A DNA stretch of 64,000 nt from NCBI GenBank assembly GCA_003216715.1, contig QCIK01000006.1, positions 1 to 64,000 on the forward strand, read 5' to 3'. The stretch's first letter is position 1, and every line of letters begins with the position of its first letter. Positions 16,977 to 25,569 of the stretch are shown piece after piece. This stretch comes from Prochlorococcus sp. AG-402-L09. GTDB taxonomy: Bacteria; Cyanobacteriota; Cyanobacteriia; PCC-6307; Cyanobiaceae. Both the position numbers and the translations under genes were made by a program. The notes under the pieces were generated by a model. The model was not told the origin of the DNA and made no database searches. It worked only from the letters and a program-made list of their open reading frames with translations.

Positions 16977-17171
16977 ATGGAGAAATTAATAGAAAGACTT
17001 TCTAAAAAGGCAGTCGTTTTATCCGGTAAGTCAAAAAAAGAATTAGAAAGAACATGTTGGATGATTGTTCATGAGCATAAGCATGGCGTGATGCCAACAG
17101 AATATGATGTTAGAGAGATTGATGAAGAACTATATTTAGAGGTTTTAAAAACAGCTAGAGATATGGCTTAG
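16977..17171 (+). CDS. small conserved protein of unknown function (64 residues)
   Basis: MEKLIERLSKKAVVLSGKSK starts a charged helical protein with a WMIVHEHKHGVMP centre (two His and a Trp) and an acidic second half (YDVREIDEELYLEVLKTA). It has no signal peptide or membrane segment. It starts 41 bp after yajQ on the same strand. I do not recognise a named family, but normal composition and position support a real gene. Confidence 0.65.
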   Translation: MEKLIERLSKKAVVLSGKSKKELERTCWMIVHEHKHGVMPTEYDVREIDEELYLEVLKTARDMA

Positions 17172-17309
17172 GTAATGAAGAGAGATGCTTTTTATTCATT
17201 AAAAATGACAATCTGGCAGGTTTAAAAATAAATTTATTATTTTTTCTATCTAACAATTTTCACAATACTTGCTAAATCAACATAAAATCATTTTTAGATA
17301 ATCTTTTTT

Positions 17310-18113
17310 ATGACAACTCCATTTCGTAATGTGACTCCGAATGGACCAGGTGGCACAACAACTCTTCTACTTGTCCTTTCATTTACCGGATTTTTACTTC
17401 TTACTCAAGCATTTTTCGTTGTTCCTGCTGGACAAGTTTCAGTTGTCACAACATTAGGGAAAGTAAGTGGTGGATCTCGTAAACCTGGTTTGAATTTCAA
17501 AGTACCTTTTGTTCAAAATACTTATCCTTTTAATGTTCAAACTCAAGTTAGACCTGAAAAGTTTGATTCATTAACTAAAGACTTGCAAGTCATTTCCGCC
17601 ACGGCCACTGTTAAATATGCTCTAAAGCCTAATGAGGCAGGAAGAGTCTTTAAAACCATCTCTTATAACGATAGAGAGATATATAACAGGATTATTCAAC
17701 CATCATTACTTAAAGCACTAAAGTCAGTTTTTTCAAAGTATGAGTTGGTAACAATAGCTAGCTCCTGGAGTGATATTTCTGAATTGGTTGAGCAAACAGT
17801 AGCTGATGAACTTAATAAGTTTGACTACGTTGACGTCCAATCACTCGATTTGACTGGTTTGACTATCGCTGATGAATATCGAGCAGCTATTGAACAAAAA
17901 CAGATTGCTGAGCAGCAATTATTGAGAGCTCAAACTGAGGTTAAAATTGCAGAGCAAGAAGCTCTTAGATACGACACCTTAAATAAAAGTCTTGATGATC
18001 AAGTTCTTTTCAAATTGTTTTTAGATAAATGGAATGGAGAGACACAAGTTGTTCCTTCATTGCCAGGAAATAGTTCAGGAAATGTTCCTGTAATTGTTAG
18101 AGGAAAAAATTAA
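17310..18113 (+). CDS. SPFH/prohibitin-like membrane protein
   Basis: SPFH (stomatin/prohibitin/flotillin/HflK) proteins form membrane-bound ring scaffolds, often with FtsH proteases. One N-terminal hydrophobic segment (LLLVLSFTGFLLLTQAFFVV, about residues 19-38) is followed by VPAGQVSVVTTLGKVSG and GLNFKVPFVQ, typical of prohibitins. A coiled-coil with IEQKQIAEQQLLRAQTEVKI sits at about residues 192-211. The length of 267 fits prohibitin. The gene ends at the strong bidirectional hairpin at 18133-18174 and is convergent with hemL. Confidence 0.9.
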   Translation: MTTPFRNVTPNGPGGTTTLLLVLSFTGFLLLTQAFFVVPAGQVSVVTTLGKVSGGSRKPGLNFKVPFVQNTYPFNVQTQVRPEKFDSLTKDLQVISATATVKYALKPNEAGRVFKTISYNDREIYNRIIQPSLLKALKSVFSKYELVTIASSWSDISELVEQTVADELNKFDYVDVQSLDLTGLTIADEYRAAIEQKQIAEQQLLRAQTEVKIAEQEALRYDTLNKSLDDQVLFKLFLDKWNGETQVVPSLPGNSSGNVPVIVRGKN

Positions 18114-18132
18114 TTAGACTTAAAAAATGACT

Positions 18133-18174
18133 ATAAAGAAATCCAATTTATTAATTTAAATTGGATTTCTTTAT
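18133..18174. terminator. 18-bp perfect stem, bidirectional terminator between SPFH gene and hemL
   Basis: ATAAAGAAATCCAATTTA (18133-18150) is perfectly complementary to 18157-18174 around a 6-nt loop TTAATT. The right arm includes the hemL stop codon (18171-18173). It lies between convergent genes, so it can end transcripts from both sides. The stem ends in A/T-rich stretches rather than a long T tract, and the T-rich half of each arm may serve that role. Confidence 0.7.
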
Positions 18175-19469
18175 GAGATTTCAGAGAAACTTTCTTGAAA
18201 AGCTTTTATGGTCGAATTTATATCATCTTCAGAATGTGCAAGTGATGTGAAACCAGCTTCAAATGCACTTGGAGCTAAATAAACCCCCTTTTGAAGCATC
18301 AATCTATGAAGTTTACTGAAACGTTCGGTATCAGCAGATTTGGCTTCTTCAAAGTTTCTAACTGGTCCTTCACATAGATAAAAACCGAACATTGCGCTAA
18401 TGCTCTGTCCATAAATGGCAATATTTGATTCTTTAGCAGCTGAAATAACTCCATCGACAAGCTTTTTCGTGAGAGCTTCTAATTTTTCATAGGTACCCTC
18501 TTGCTTTAGGAGTTCAAGAGTTTTAATGCCTGCTGTCATGGCTAGAGGATTACCGCTCAGTGTACCTGCTTGATACATCGGACCAGAAGGTGAAACCATT
18601 GACATGATTTCTTTGCGACCGCCGTAGGCCCCGACTGGAAGTCCTCCACCTATTACCTTCCCCATAGTTGTTAAATCAGGAGTTACTCCAAAACGCTCTT
18701 GGGCACCTCCAAAGCTGATTCGAAAACCAGTCATTACTTCATCAAAAACTAAAAGAGCACCATTCTCCTGGGTTACCTCTCTCAACCCCTCTAAGAATCC
18801 TGGTTCAGGTGTAATGAAGCCGGCATTACCAACAACGGGCTCAAGGATGACTCCAGAAATCGCATCTGGGTTTTCAGCAAAAAGCTCTTTTACAGCTTCA
18901 AGATCGTTGTAAGGAGCAGTAAGCGTATTGGCGGTTGTACTTCTAGGAACACCTGGTGAATCTGGCAGACCAAGTGTTGCTACTCCCGAGCCTGCTTTCA
19001 CTAAAAACATATCTGCATGTCCGTGATAACAACCCTCGAACTTGATAACTTTATCCCTGCCAGTAAAGGCTCTCATTAAACGAAGAACAGCCATACAAGC
19101 TTCTGTGCCGCTGTTGACAAAGCGAACCATCTCAACGCTTGGCACGGCATCTATGACCATTTCAGCAAGCTTGTTCTCGAGCACACAAGGTGCTCCAAAA
19201 CTTGTACCTTTTTCAAGTGTTTCTTGAAGAGCGGAAATCACCTCTGGGTGAGCATGACCACAAATTGCAGGTCCCCAGCTACCTACATAGTCGATGTATC
19301 TGTTTCCATCAACATCCCAAGCATAAGGACCCTTAACTCGATCAAAAACGATTGGATCCCCTTCAACAGATTTGAAAGCTCTTACAGGTGAACTAACTCC
19401 ACCAGGCATTAAATTTTTGGCAGAGCCAAAAATTTCTTCAGATCTTTTTGTGTTCAACGCGTCTGTCAC
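18171..19469 (-). CDS. hemL: glutamate-1-semialdehyde 2,1-aminomutase
   Basis: HemL makes 5-aminolevulinate from glutamate-1-semialdehyde, the last step of the C5 route to haem, chlorophyll and corrinoids. It is a PLP class III aminotransferase-fold enzyme: [16 protein letters not shown] near the start, [16 protein letters not shown] and [10 protein letters not shown], then VVGNAGF and [11 protein letters not shown] (PLP Asp), with the lysine at [17 protein letters not shown]. The length of 432 is typical. The start is GTG at 19469 ([14 protein letters not shown]). G+C is somewhat higher than surroundings, as in other strongly expressed genes here. It ends inside the terminator stem. Confidence 0.97.
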   Translation of the reverse strand: MTDALNTKRSEEIFGSAKNLMPGGVSSPVRAFKSVEGDPIVFDRVKGPYAWDVDGNRYIDYVGSWGPAICGHAHPEVISALQETLEKGTSFGAPCVLENKLAEMVIDAVPSVEMVRFVNSGTEACMAVLRLMRAFTGRDKVIKFEGCYHGHADMFLVKAGSGVATLGLPDSPGVPRSTTANTLTAPYNDLEAVKELFAENPDAISGVILEPVVGNAGFITPEPGFLEGLREVTQENGALLVFDEVMTGFRISFGGAQERFGVTPDLTTMGKVIGGGLPVGAYGGRKEIMSMVSPSGPMYQAGTLSGNPLAMTAGIKTLELLKQEGTYEKLEALTKKLVDGVISAAKESNIAIYGQSISAMFGFYLCEGPVRNFEEAKSADTERFSKLHRLMLQKGVYLAPSAFEAGFTSLAHSEDDINSTIKAFQESFSEIS

Positions 19470-19740
19470 AGCACCTCAGCGAATGAGCTAATAAACACAG
19501 TTCGCCATATTGGCCTAAAAGTGACTGATTCGTCTAAATTTTCGAATCTGTTCAGCTTCTGGTTATTTTTATTTAATCTTTAAGAGCTCCATCTTGCTAA
19601 TTGTTTTTAATTATGAAAACCAGTCATAGATTGACTTCCTTGGATATCCGACCTGCCTAATTCAATGTTTTTTGGCTAATTGTAAATATTTGATTTGTTA
19701 ATTCTGTGATGATTTGAAAATAGAAAATAACCTAATTTTT

Positions 19741-20568
19741 TCAAAAGAAAAATTCATTTTCAATCTCTGATGGAGGCCAGCTAATATCGACAACTACTGG
19801 GGCGTGGTCACTAGGCTTTTCTTTAGATCTTTGTTCTTTGTCTATCCAACAACTATTGGCACAACAAAGAATATCTTCTGTTAAGTAAATATGATCGATT
19901 CGCCAACCCTTGTCTCTTTCCCAGGACGAATGGCGATAATCCCACCAAGACCAATGATTCTCTCCAGGTTCAAAAATTCTAAAGACATCTTCTAATTCTC
20001 CTCCTAAGGCATCTTTAAGTAGTCTTCTTTCTTTAGAAGAAGCCATGATTGAGTCTCTATAAAGATTAGGCGTATGTATATCTTTATCTTCAGGAGCAAT
20101 ATTAAAGTCTCCCAATAAACATATAGGAGTATGATTTAAATTGATTTTCCTTATATAAAACTTTAGGCACTCTATCCATTTTTCTTTGTAAATGTATTTA
20201 TCTGAATTTAAAGATGATCCATTTGGAACATAAACATTTATAATTCTAATGTCTCTTATATCAGCGCTTATAATTCTTTTTTGCTGAGTTAATATAGATA
20301 AATCCTGGTAGTCTTGGATAACTTGATCAAAACCGATCTTTATATCATTAATAGGGAATTTACTTATTATTGCTACTCCATTATAAGACTTTTGCCCAGA
20401 GGTTGAAACTTGATATCCAAGTTTTGAAAAAACTTCAACTGGAAAAAAATTATCTTCTGTTTTTGTCTCTTGTAAGCAAAGTACGTCAACTTCGTTAGCT
20501 ATTAGCCATTCTTTGACATGATCAATTCTTGAACGAATAGAATTTACGTTCCATGTTGCAACAAGCAA
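19741..20568 (-). CDS. xth: exodeoxyribonuclease III (AP endonuclease)
   Basis: Xth repairs abasic sites and digests the 3' strand of duplex DNA. The endonuclease/exonuclease/phosphatase fold is seen from MLVATWNVNSIRSRIDHV, VLCLQETKTED (metal-binding Glu), VYVPNGS, LLGDFNIAPEDKDIH, the WSWWDYRHSSWERDKGWRIDHI substrate loop and the catalytic SDHAPVVVDI. The length of 275 is normal. A 271-bp spacer with only weak hairpins (for example GATTCG 19527-19532 with CGAATC 19543-19548) separates it from hemL downstream. Confidence 0.96.
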   Translation of the reverse strand: MLVATWNVNSIRSRIDHVKEWLIANEVDVLCLQETKTEDNFFPVEVFSKLGYQVSTSGQKSYNGVAIISKFPINDIKIGFDQVIQDYQDLSILTQQKRIISADIRDIRIINVYVPNGSSLNSDKYIYKEKWIECLKFYIRKINLNHTPICLLGDFNIAPEDKDIHTPNLYRDSIMASSKERRLLKDALGGELEDVFRIFEPGENHWSWWDYRHSSWERDKGWRIDHIYLTEDILCCANSCWIDKEQRSKEKPSDHAPVVVDISWPPSEIENEFFF

Positions 20569-20625
20569 GGCCCTAAAATTTATTGCTTAAGTTATTATCA
20601 TGTAAAGTCGGTCGAAATTTTAGTT

Positions 20626-20958
20626 TTGATCAAAGCGGTACTTTTTATTCCTTGTCAATTTTTTTTGACTTTAGTTTGTTTAACACCGTTTTTTATTAAA
20701 GCTGTGCGAGATGTTTATTCTTCTAGAATAATAATATCGGAGGTAAAAAATTATTCAACTGATGAAAAAAGAGATATTTATAGTACTTTTGATACAGAGG
20801 ATCAAATTGATCAGGGTTTACCTATCGATCCATTCGATTTAATGAATCGTCTCAAACAAGTAGGAGCGATGAATAATGCTACAACTCCATCAAATGCAAT
20901 AGATGAAGCTCTTAATGCATTTGATCAGTCAGAGTATGAAAATGTCCCAATTGAATAA
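20626..20958 (+). CDS. conserved protein of unknown function with N-terminal hydrophobic segment
   Basis: Up to 110 residues from a TTG at 20626. The first about 25 residues are hydrophobic (VLFIPCQFFLTLVCLTPFF) and could be a signal anchor or a mis-extended start, as no ATG precedes the conserved part. The rest is acidic, with DPFDLMNRLKQVGAMNNATT at about residues 72-91 and an acidic end. It is divergent from xth and followed by another unknown gene on the same strand. Confidence 0.55.
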   Translation: MIKAVLFIPCQFFLTLVCLTPFFIKAVRDVYSSRIIISEVKNYSTDEKRDIYSTFDTEDQIDQGLPIDPFDLMNRLKQVGAMNNATTPSNAIDEALNAFDQSEYENVPIE

Positions 20959-21027
20959 AATCAACAGAGTATTTGTGGGGTTTTGGTAAATTTAAGAACA
21001 GTAACTCATGGATCATTTATTAAATAG

Positions 21028-21678
21028 ATGCAAAACCATCCGATCCCTTCGGTCACTGATCCATTGCAATACAGAGCAATTGGAATAGTTAGAGGTATTT
21101 ACAAACCTCATGATGATGAGAAATTCACTCGTGGAGCTCTCATTGATTCTCAAGGTAATGAAATTGATTCAGTTGTGCTTGGAAGAGTTATAACTTTGAT
21201 TCGTAATCACGTCTCTTTAGAAAAACCTCATCTCTGGGTTGTATATCCAAGATGTAGAAATAATCAAAATCTTCATTTGCAAATCACAGGCATTTGGGAG
21301 CCAAGTACGCTGAGAAAAGATCTTAAGGACGATGAGGGATTGAATGAAACTTCAAGTTTCAACGTTGATTCTGATGATTTATTGGAAGGTGATGATTATT
21401 TCTCAATAAGAGGAGAATTGATTTTTACTAAGCCAGCGGATAAGGAAGTGGTAATAAAAATCCGTCAAAAGCCAAGAAACCAACAAAAAAAAGCATTACC
21501 TTTTAAGGTTAATCTTAAAGGAGAAGTCCCCCCTAATTATTTAAAACATTTTATTAGTCTTGATGTTAGACGAGTAGACTATGAGCTTTTTGTTGAGGAT
21601 TTTCAAATAATAGGTCCGATTCCTAAAGACTCAATAAACAACAAAAGTAGTAAAAATCAAAAAAAAATAAAAAACTAA
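21028..21678 (+). CDS. conserved hypothetical protein (216 residues)
   Basis: A soluble protein starting MQNHPIPSVTDPLQYRAIG, with a beta-rich body (AIGIVRGIYKP, VVLGRVITLIRNHVSLEKPHLWVVYPR, LHLQITGIWEP, YFSIRGELIFT) and a lysine-rich end. The repeated short strands hint at an OB-like or beta-barrel fold, but I recognise no catalytic motif. It lies 69 bp after the previous unknown gene and 64 bp before larC on the same strand. I believe relatives occur in other picocyanobacteria, but that is memory only. Confidence 0.65.
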   Translation: MQNHPIPSVTDPLQYRAIGIVRGIYKPHDDEKFTRGALIDSQGNEIDSVVLGRVITLIRNHVSLEKPHLWVVYPRCRNNQNLHLQITGIWEPSTLRKDLKDDEGLNETSSFNVDSDDLLEGDDYFSIRGELIFTKPADKEVVIKIRQKPRNQQKKALPFKVNLKGEVPPNYLKHFISLDVRRVDYELFVEDFQIIGPIPKDSINNKSSKNQKKIKN

Positions 21679-21742
21679 TCACATTCTGAAAATTTATTCA
21701 AATGTATTTGTCTATAAAACTAATTATAAATTTACTAATTAA

Positions 21743-22969
21743 ATGAAATCTATTTTTATTGATTGTAGTCTTGGAATATCTGGAGATATGCTTACCTCAG
21801 CATTTTTTGATTTAGGTGTTCCGCATTCTATTTTCTTGGATAATTTAGTAAATTTAAATTTAGATAAAAATTATAAGTTAAACTTTAATCAAGGAGATAG
21901 TAAAGGAATCAAAGGAATTGTATGTAGTAAAAATGAAATCCAATTTGAAGAATCACCTAGAAGTCTGAGAGACATAAAAAACTTTATTCTTAATTCAAGC
22001 TTGAATGATTACGTTAAAAAGAAAACAATTAGGGCTTATGAAATTCTTGCAAAAGCAGAAGCAGTTGTTCACGGGAATAAAATTTCAAATGTTCATTTTC
22101 ATGAACTAGGTTCAATTGATTCAATAGTTGATATTGTTAATGTATGTTCGGCTGTTGATTTTTTAAAGCCAGAGAATATTTATTTCTCAGACCCACCAAC
22201 CGGTCAAGGCATGGTAACTACTTCGCATGGTATTCTCCCTGTTCCAGTCCCTACGGTTTTAGAGATAGCGAAGCAAAATAAAATTCAATTAATAATGTTA
22301 AAGGATAAATATTTTGGTGAATTAACAACACCGACTGGTATCGCTTTGATAGCAACTTTTCTAGATAAAATTGTGCAACCTTATAATATAAACATTAAAA
22401 ATATTGGTATCGGTTTAGGAAGCAAAAATATTTCTCGTCCAAATTTTTTACGAGTCCTGCTAATAGATGAGAATAAAGATAGTAAAAATAATAACCATAA
22501 GCCTTTTTCTGAGACTATAGTTTCTCAGGAGGCTTGGATTGATGATTCCACACCTGAAGATATTGCGATCTTAATCGAAAGATTAAGATCAGCAGGTGCG
22601 ATTGATGTAATTTGTTATTCGGTTGATATGAAAAAAAATAGAAAAGGGGTATGTATAAAAGCTATTTTACATCCCGAAAAAGAATCTTTACTTAGAGAAG
22701 TTTGGTTTAATTATAGTACAACACTTGGCATAAGAGAAAATAAGATTAATCGCTGGATACTTCCAAGACGAATAGTTAGTCAAAAAACTATATTTGGTGA
22801 AATTAATTTTAAACAGGCTATGAGACCAAACGGTCAAATTTCAATAAAAATAGAACATAAAGATTTGAGTGAAATAAGCTTAAGAACTGGAATTTCAATA
22901 GAAGAGATTCGTCAAAAACTATTTATAGAATTGTCAGAATTCTATGAATTTGATGATTGGTTCTATTGA
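21743..22969 (+). CDS. larC: LarC-like nickel insertion protein (DUF111)
   Basis: LarC inserts nickel into the pincer nucleotide cofactor of lactate racemase and related enzymes, in a CTP-dependent reaction. The start FIDCSLGISGDMLTSAFFDLG is the LarC signature, followed by HFHELGSIDSIVDIV (about residues 129-143), the TTSHGILPVPVPTVLE segment and EAWIDDSTPEDIAILIERL that opens the C-terminal domain. The length of 408 covers both the LarC1 and LarC2 parts in one frame, whereas some bacteria need a frameshift to join them. No larA, larB or larE is visible in the window. Its stop overlaps the next start (TGATG). Confidence 0.9.
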   Translation: MKSIFIDCSLGISGDMLTSAFFDLGVPHSIFLDNLVNLNLDKNYKLNFNQGDSKGIKGIVCSKNEIQFEESPRSLRDIKNFILNSSLNDYVKKKTIRAYEILAKAEAVVHGNKISNVHFHELGSIDSIVDIVNVCSAVDFLKPENIYFSDPPTGQGMVTTSHGILPVPVPTVLEIAKQNKIQLIMLKDKYFGELTTPTGIALIATFLDKIVQPYNINIKNIGIGLGSKNISRPNFLRVLLIDENKDSKNNNHKPFSETIVSQEAWIDDSTPEDIAILIERLRSAGAIDVICYSVDMKKNRKGVCIKAILHPEKESLLREVWFNYSTTLGIRENKINRWILPRRIVSQKTIFGEINFKQAMRPNGQISIKIEHKDLSEISLRTGISIEEIRQKLFIELSEFYEFDDWFY

Positions 22970-23934
22970 TGCTTGAATTTAATAGATTTCAAGGCAAAAT
23001 AATGTTTTTTGTTTTTCGATTTATATCTAAACTAAATATTAAACTTTTAATAACATTAATTTGTTTAGTATTTCTTGGTATTTCAATATACGGAAATTTC
23101 GAGGATTTATCTAATCAGAGAATTACTCTTGATAAGATCTTATGGTTACTAGGGGGCTTTGTTTTTAGCTTTTTAAGTATAGTCATTAACGCCTATGCTT
23201 GGAAGCTTTTAATAATTAGCATTGGTTGTAATATTAAAAAAAATAATATAATAAAAATATTTTTGAATACAAATATATACAAATACTTACCAGGGGGAAT
23301 ATGGCATTTTGTCTATAGATATAATACCTTGCGATTGGAATTTTCTAAAGAAAAATCGGTAGAATCTATTTTATTAGAACCATTATTGATGCTTGTCGCA
23401 GGCTTAATTTTTATCCCATTAGGAGGCTTTAATATATTTATTTTTCTCTTTTGCTGGTCTTCACCTTTAGTCTTATTAACTGGATTTAGAGAATTTACAA
23501 TTAAAAAATTGAAGGCAATGAAGTCTACTATCTTTACGAATAATGATAATGTAAATGAAGGAAATCTAGTATGTAATCAACATCATAGTTCAAATAGTAT
23601 TTCTTATCCATATAGTGCATTATTTGTAGAAATTGTATTTATCTTTTTTCGTTTTCTTGGTTTTTTGTTTTGTCTGAATGCATTTTCTATTGGATCGTTA
23701 ATTTCTCAAGGTGAATCAATCTCTTATTTCTCTTTGGCATGGATAATTGGCCTTATTGTTCCTGCAGCGCCAGGTGGATTAGGTGTTTTTGAGTCTGTGA
23801 TTTTATTTACTCTTGGTTCACATTTACCAGAAGCACCTCTCTTGGCTTCCTTGCTTTGCTATCGCCTTGTTTCAACACTCTCTGATTTAATTGCGGCTTT
23901 GGTTTACCCAGCTAAAAGATTGTTTAACGTTTAA
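22969..23934 (+). CDS. UPF0104 / lysylphosphatidylglycerol-synthase-type membrane protein
   Basis: A roughly 321-residue integral membrane protein with about 8 hydrophobic segments, matching the membrane part of lysylphosphatidylglycerol synthetase-like proteins. The diagnostic region is FLNTNIYKYLPGGIWHFVYRY (in part; about residues 101-118) and the loop VPAAPGGLGVFESVILFTLG near the C-terminus. It lacks the cytosolic aminoacyl-transferase domain, so lipid flipping or an unknown transport role is more likely than lysinylation. The ATG at 22969 overlaps the larC stop, giving tight coupling. Convergent with the ABC permease. Confidence 0.8.
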   Translation: MLEFNRFQGKIMFFVFRFISKLNIKLLITLICLVFLGISIYGNFEDLSNQRITLDKILWLLGGFVFSFLSIVINAYAWKLLIISIGCNIKKNNIIKIFLNTNIYKYLPGGIWHFVYRYNTLRLEFSKEKSVESILLEPLLMLVAGLIFIPLGGFNIFIFLFCWSSPLVLLTGFREFTIKKLKAMKSTIFTNNDNVNEGNLVCNQHHSSNSISYPYSALFVEIVFIFFRFLGFLFCLNAFSIGSLISQGESISYFSLAWIIGLIVPAAPGGLGVFESVILFTLGSHLPEAPLLASLLCYRLVSTLSDLIAALVYPAKRLFNV

Positions 23935-23943
23935 ATTTATGGT

Positions 23944-25569
23944 TTAGTTGTTTTTATTATTTAAATTTGGTATTAAGGAAAAAGAAGCTATTAATCCTAA
24001 ACAAATTATTATCAATGAAGGTAATATAGATTCCGCGACTCTTTCATCTCCTGCGTATTGGAATATTCGTACTGAAAGCGTATCAAAATCAAAAGGTCTT
24101 AAAATAAAAGTCAAAGGTAGTTCTTTTATAGTGTCAACAAAAACAAGAAGAGCTCCCACTAGCATAGGTCCTTTTAGAAGTGGCAGATGGATTTGGAAAA
24201 GTACTTCTGGCCAACTTTTGCCAAGATTTGTAGCTGCATTGTCAATACTTGGTGAAATTCTTTCAAAGCCAGCATCTAGTCCACCTTTAGAAACAGCTAA
24301 AAATCGAATACTATAGCCCCAAACTAGTAAACTTAGTATATTTATTTGCCAGATGCTTCCTTTAAATGAAATAAGAGCAAGGGCCAAAACTGATCCAGGA
24401 ATTGCATAACCAACACTTGATAAAAAGGTAAATATATTGAGCAATTGATTATTTTGCCATCTCTTAGAAATTGATAAAATTAATGATATAAATACTGTTA
24501 TTATGGAAACAACTAAGGCTAAACTAAAACTTCTAATAGTTAAACCAATTAAGTCAATATTTAATCCTTGATTCATTTGATCAATATTTACTATTGCCCA
24601 TATGATTGGAATCCCTAAAGTAAAGATTGGAGGCGTAAAGGTTATTACTTTAGCAAGGAATAGATTAATTCCTTTTAATTCCCATTTTGCTGTATCTCCA
24701 CTACTTATTCCATCAGTCCATCTTTTACTTCGCTCTCTTGATTTTCGTTCAATTGCAACTAATAGAAAAACGAAAACCAGAGCAAATAGAGCTAGAGCAA
24801 TAGCACCAGAAGGATCACCTTCCTCTACCCAGCTCTCAAGTATTCCGGCTGAAATACTTGGGATATTTAATAATTGAACAGCACCTAACTCATTTATAAT
24901 TTCCATCGCCATTAAAGATAATCCAGCTGTGATGGACGGCAATGCGATTGGTAAAGATATTCTAAAAAAACTTTCCCAAGGACCTACTCCAAGAGTTCTG
25001 CATGCCTCAATTTGTTTCCTACCAACTTTCTCAAAGCTTTCTGAACTTAGGAGAAATACATATGGGTAGGTTGTAAATGCCATTATTATTACCCCCCAAA
25101 ACATCCCGTTGATTCGGATGGAGTTAATGCTGCCTAGGTCAATAAGTGTTGCTGCTAAAAGATAAGCCGGAGTTGCGAAAGGAATTAGTTGAAAAATTCT
25201 AAGTATTTTTCTCCCTTTGAAATGGCAATTGGCTAAAATCCAACCATTTGATATTCCTAATAACCCTCCTAGGAGCAAAGAAAAAATTAATAATAATAGT
25301 GTTCCTTTTATTTCCTCAAGATTATTTATTGTTAAATAAATCGACCCATTCTGAATGCCGTAAAATCCCTCTCCTATAAGAGAAAGTAGAGGCCATAAAA
25401 TAAAAAATGCTAACAAAATTACTACTAATTTCAATATAATTCGACTATTATTCCACTCCATTAGATTAGAAATTATTATAAAAGATTTTTTATTCTTTAT
25501 CCTTTTATTAAATGAATTTAACATTGGTTGATTTAATTTAAAAGTATTTATTTTTTGATTATTTATCAA
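23944..25569 (-). CDS. futB: Fe(III) ABC transporter permease (FutB/FbpB-like)
   Basis: The permease of a periplasmic-binding-protein-dependent iron importer. It has about 12 hydrophobic segments in two halves. Each half bears an EAA-type loop: IEACRTLGVGPWESFFRISLPIA in the first and IDNAATNLGKSWPEVLFQIHLPL in the second, as in FbpB/FutB double permeases. The length of 541 is usual. The start is a TTG at 25569; an ATG at 25524 is a possible alternative. It overlaps the cobW-like gene by 11 bp. The binding protein (FutA) and ATPase (FutC) are not in this window. Iron is inferred from family resemblance. Confidence 0.82.
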   Translation of the reverse strand: MINNQKINTFKLNQPMLNSFNKRIKNKKSFIIISNLMEWNNSRIILKLVVILLAFFILWPLLSLIGEGFYGIQNGSIYLTINNLEEIKGTLLLLIFSLLLGGLLGISNGWILANCHFKGRKILRIFQLIPFATPAYLLAATLIDLGSINSIRINGMFWGVIIMAFTTYPYVFLLSSESFEKVGRKQIEACRTLGVGPWESFFRISLPIALPSITAGLSLMAMEIINELGAVQLLNIPSISAGILESWVEEGDPSGAIALALFALVFVFLLVAIERKSRERSKRWTDGISSGDTAKWELKGINLFLAKVITFTPPIFTLGIPIIWAIVNIDQMNQGLNIDLIGLTIRSFSLALVVSIITVFISLILSISKRWQNNQLLNIFTFLSSVGYAIPGSVLALALISFKGSIWQINILSLLVWGYSIRFLAVSKGGLDAGFERISPSIDNAATNLGKSWPEVLFQIHLPLLKGPMLVGALLVFVDTIKELPLTFILRPFDFDTLSVRIFQYAGDERVAESILPSLIIICLGLIASFSLIPNLNNKNN

